From positions 1 to 16,140 of the forward strand of contig JAZFYD010000004.1 of the NCBI GenBank assembly GCA_036443405.1: a stretch of DNA of 16,140 bases, written 5' to 3'. A program made the position numbers and the translations under genes. Below are positions 13,474 through 16,140 of this stretch, one piece after another. Within the stretch, counting starts at the first letter, position 1. Each line of letters starts with the position of its first letter. This DNA comes from JAZFYD01 sp036443405 (GTDB lineage Bacteria; Planctomycetota; PLA2). The notes under the pieces were generated by a model. That model ran no database searches. It worked only from the letters and a program-made list of their open reading frames with translations, and was not told the origin of the DNA.

Positions 13474-16140
13474 GTGGGACTGCTCGAAGCGTTCGTTCGC
13501 AATCCGGTCAAGGTCATCGTCGGCGCGTTGTTGCTGGCCCTGTTCGGCACGATCGCGCTGATCGAGATGCCGATGCAGCTCACGCCCGAGGTCGAGACGC
13601 CGACGATCACGATCGAAACCGCGTGGCGCGGCGCGAGCCCCCAGGAGGTCGAGCGCGAGATCGTCCAGGAGCAGGAGGAACAGCTCAAGGGCGTTCCGGG
13701 CCTGCGCAAGCTCAGCAGCGAGTGCATGGATTCGCTGGGCAGGCTCACCCTTGAGTTCCTGGTCGGCACGGACATGGCGACGGCGATGCTCGAGGTCACG
13801 ACGCGGCTGCAGCAGGTGCCCGAGTATCCGGAGGAGGCCGACGAGCCCGTCGTGAAGGCGGCGAGTTCGGGGGACCAGGCGGTCGCGTGGATCATCCTGC
13901 GGCCGAGGGTCGTCGATGCCGATGAGATCGCGGCGTTTCAGAAAGAGCATCCCGAGCTGGCCGAAGCGTTGGAGCCGGCGCGGCGCGCGCACAACTCCGG
14001 GCTGCGGCTGTACCGTTTGAAGCTCGCAGCAGAGGAGCACGAGGCGGCCAAGGAGCTGCTTCCGCGGGAAATCGATGTGCCCGGCATGCGGCGTTTCGCC
14101 GAGGACTACATCGAAGCGCGATTCGAGCGTGTGCCGGGTGTGTCGAACAGCAATCTCTTCGGCGGCAAGGACGAGGAGGTGCGGGTCGTCGTCGATCCGG
14201 ACCGGCTGGCGGCGCGGGGGATCACCTTCGATCAGCTGCGGCGGGCATTGCGCGCCCGCAACGTCGATACGTCGGCCGGCGATTATTGGGAGGGCAAACG
14301 CCGGTACGTCGTTCGCACGCTCGGGCAGCTGCGCAGCGTCGAGGAGGTCGAGGGAGTCTTGTTGGCGCGGCGCGACGACGTGCCGGTGTATGTGCGCGAC
14401 GTAGCGCGTGTCGAGCTGGGTTACAAGAAACCCTCGGGAGTCGTCCGCAACTTCGGCACCCCGTGCATCGCCGTCAACTGCATCCGAGAGACCGGTGCCA
14501 ACGTGCTCGAGGTGATGGAGGGGATCCGCTCCGCCACACGAGAGCTCAACAAAACCCTGCTGGCCGAGCGCGGCCTCGTGCTCGAGCAGGTGTATGACGA
14601 GACGGAGTACATCTACTCCGCCGTCGGGCTCGTGCAGCAGAACATCCTGATCGGCGGCGCGCTCACGATCCTCGTGTTGCTTCTGTTTCTTCGCAGCGCG
14701 CGCTCGACGCTTGTCATCGCGGTCGCGATCCCGACGAGCATCATCGGGACGTTTCTGTTCCTCGGCATCCTCGGCCGCTCGCTCAACGTGGTGAGCCTCG
14801 CGGGCCTCGCGTTCGCGGTCGGCATGCTGGTCGACAACGCGGTCGTCGTGCTCGAGAACATCTACCGCCACTATCAGATGGGCGCGCGCAGGTTCGTCGC
14901 CGCCGTAGAGGGCGCCAAGGAAGTTTGGGGGGCGGTCATCGCGTCGACCCTGACGACGCTCGCGGTGTTCCTCCCTGTGCTGTTCGTCGAGGAGCAGGCC
15001 GGCCAGCTGTTCCGCGACATTGCGCTCGCGATCAGCTTCTCCGTCGGGCTGTCGCTGCTCGTATCGGTGACGCTGATCCCGATGATGACGGCGCGCATCC
15101 TCAGCAAGCGCAACAAACACGCGGACGAGGAGGTCGCCGCCGCGCGCGCCGCGAAGCGGGACACGCTGTTCGTTCGCACTGTTGTCGGCATCAACGCCTG
15201 GTTGCAGCGCGGCATCCTCCGCCAGCTCGCGTTCGCGGTCCTGATCATCGCTGTCGCCGTTTCACTGTCCGTGGTGCTGCTTCCCAAGGCGGAGTACCTC
15301 CCAACAGGCCGGCAAAACCTCGTGTTCGGCATCGTGCTGCCGCCGCCCGGATACAACCTCGACGAGCTCGTCAAGATGGGCGAACGCATCGAGAACGGGT
15401 TGAAACCGTACTGGTCGGTCGACCCCGACAGCCCCGAAGCGCGCGCGCTCGAGTATCCGGCGGTGTCCGACTTCTTCTTCGTCGCGTTCGGACGCCAGGT
15501 TTTTCTGGGCGTGCGCGCGCACGATCCGCTGCGGGCGGGCGAGCTCATTCCGGTCATCGAACAGATCGCAGGCAGCCTCGAGGGTGTGTACGCGTTCGCG
15601 TCCCAGCTCAGTATTTTCGAACAAGGGTTGTCGGCGGGACGCACGATCGACATCGAGATCACCGGTCCGGAGCTGACGCACCTGATCAGTCTGGGCGGAC
15701 GGATCATGGGAGCCGCGATGCAGGCGGTGCCCGGCCGACCGCCGCGTCCGATCCCGAGCTTGGACCTCGCCAACCCCGAGGTGCACATCGTGCCGAAATG
15801 GGAGCAGGCGGCGGACCTGCAGGTCAGCGCGGCGGAACTGGGTTACATGGTCGACTGCCTCGTCGATGGCGGATACGCAACCGACTACTTCGCAGGCGGC
15901 GACAAAATCGACATCACGATCGTCGGCGACGAGCGCTACGCGGATCGCCTGCAGGACCTGAAAGGGCTGACCGTCGCGACCCCGTCGGGCCACCTGGTGC
16001 CGCTGAGCGCTCTCGCCACTGTGCGCCTGTCGAGCGGCCCGGAGCAGATCAATCACCGCGAGCGCGAGCGCGCGATCACGATCCAGGTCGCGCCGCCCCC
16101 CACCACCGCGTTGGAAGAGGCGATGGACGCGATCACGGAG
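13474..16140 (+). CDS. RND-family efflux transporter, inner-membrane pump (truncated by window end)
   Basis: The frame starts at GTG 13474 (CGGAG 7 nt upstream) and is open through 16140, giving 889 residues of an expected roughly 1,050-1,150. TM1 is at about 10-30 (NPVKVIVGALLLALFGTIAL). The porter domain includes TPEVETPTITIETAWRGASP (the P-x-V/T-x-x-P-x-I-x-V opening), EDYIEARFERVPGVSNSNLF and VVRNFGTPCIAVNC. TM2-TM6 fall in about 385-545, with TM4 VGMLVDNAVVVLENIYRH carrying proton-relay Asp454. A further TM (about 585-608) opens the second half. The neighbouring position, Asp in AcrB, is Asn455, common in non-AcrB RND pumps. The protein exports substrates by proton antiport with the adaptor encoded 12 nt upstream; the substrate is unknown. 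A charged helical stretch at about 145-200 looks like an insertion in the first porter region. Confidence 0.93.
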   Translation, partial: MGLLEAFVRNPVKVIVGALLLALFGTIALIEMPMQLTPEVETPTITIETAWRGASPQEVEREIVQEQEEQLKGVPGLRKLSSECMDSLGRLTLEFLVGTDMATAMLEVTTRLQQVPEYPEEADEPVVKAASSGDQAVAWIILRPRVVDADEIAAFQKEHPELAEALEPARRAHNSGLRLYRLKLAAEEHEAAKELLPREIDVPGMRRFAEDYIEARFERVPGVSNSNLFGGKDEEVRVVVDPDRLAARGITFDQLRRALRARNVDTSAGDYWEGKRRYVVRTLGQLRSVEEVEGVLLARRDDVPVYVRDVARVELGYKKPSGVVRNFGTPCIAVNCIRETGANVLEVMEGIRSATRELNKTLLAERGLVLEQVYDETEYIYSAVGLVQQNILIGGALTILVLLLFLRSARSTLVIAVAIPTSIIGTFLFLGILGRSLNVVSLAGLAFAVGMLVDNAVVVLENIYRHYQMGARRFVAAVEGAKEVWGAVIASTLTTLAVFLPVLFVEEQAGQLFRDIALAISFSVGLSLLVSVTLIPMMTARILSKRNKHADEEVAAARAAKRDTLFVRTVVGINAWLQRGILRQLAFAVLIIAVAVSLSVVLLPKAEYLPTGRQNLVFGIVLPPPGYNLDELVKMGERIENGLKPYWSVDPDSPEARALEYPAVSDFFFVAFGRQVFLGVRAHDPLRAGELIPVIEQIAGSLEGVYAFASQLSIFEQGLSAGRTIDIEITGPELTHLISLGGRIMGAAMQAVPGRPPRPIPSLDLANPEVHIVPKWEQAADLQVSAAELGYMVDCLVDGGYATDYFAGGDKIDITIVGDERYADRLQDLKGLTVATPSGHLVPLSALATVRLSSGPEQINHRERERAITIQVAPPPTTALEEAMDAITE

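Noticed and set aside
14833..14838. Asn455 in TM4 of the RND pump as a loss of the proton-relay Asp
   Set aside because: Asp454 is retained, and VDN at this position is common in functional non-AcrB RND pumps.
12499..15120. An 873-codon open frame on the minus strand, opposite the RND operon
   Set aside because: Its composition is Arg/His/Asp/Leu-rich without domains, typical of antisense frames in GC-rich genes. The plus-strand frames are clear adaptor and pump proteins.

Overview
This is a GC-rich (by eye roughly two thirds G+C), densely packed bacterial segment with twelve protein genes I can name or describe well, two more that I can only describe, no RNA genes, and no transposon, phage or CRISPR. 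The mixture suggests a Planctomycetota-like or other GC-rich environmental bacterium. It holds a multihaem cytochrome c fused to HEAT/TPR-like repeats, an exported thioredoxin-NHL protein, an ECF sigma factor with its anti-sigma partner, a DUF1579 protein, and bacterial topoisomerase VI. The phylum is an inference from gene content and is not proven by the sequence.

Layout. 1-225 (+) is the tail of topoisomerase VI subunit A. 287-2826 (+) is an octahaem cytochrome translationally coupled to a pirin. 2849-4006 (+) is an exported alpha-helical repeat protein of unknown role. It converges on an overlapping minus-strand pair: an aldo/keto reductase (5766-4810) followed by a radical SAM protein (4820-3990). 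A 286-bp spacer with a simple-sequence repeat follows. Next is a minus-strand ECF sigma factor (7648-7094) and its membrane anti-sigma partner (7084-6053). Divergent from these are a 27-residue, extremely basic ORF (7816-7899, +) and a zinc-ribbon membrane protein (7903-8577, +). A second minus-strand coupled pair is a sirtuin (11243-10539) followed by an NHLRC2-like exported thioredoxin/NHL-propeller protein (10542-8587). Divergent from the sirtuin is an exported DUF1579 protein (11340-11951, +). It is followed by three copies of a perfect hairpin repeat and a strong intrinsic terminator. The window ends in an RND efflux operon: adaptor (12211-13461) and transporter (13474 to beyond 16140).

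How the genes work together. Most are organised in tight two-gene units with overlapping or nearly touching stops and starts: cytochrome-pirin (ATGA), aldo/keto reductase-radical SAM (11 nt), sirtuin-NHL protein (GTGA), sigma-anti-sigma (9 nt), basic ORF-zinc ribbon (3 nt) and adaptor-pump (12 nt). Redox and envelope themes recur: haem electron transfer, exported disulfide chemistry and efflux. Several starts sit 6-7 nt downstream of a TANNNT box, suggesting that leaderless transcripts are common here.

The points most worth a second look are: the tiny ribosomal-protein-like basic ORF; the radical SAM protein with CX6CX3C instead of CX3CX2C; the sirtuin with His in place of the acyl-specificity Tyr; the thioredoxin-NHL protein with a DsbD-N-like tail; a charged insertion in the RND pump; and the palindromic repeat family after the DUF1579 gene. 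No single stretch reads as an obviously new multi-gene defence or mobile system.
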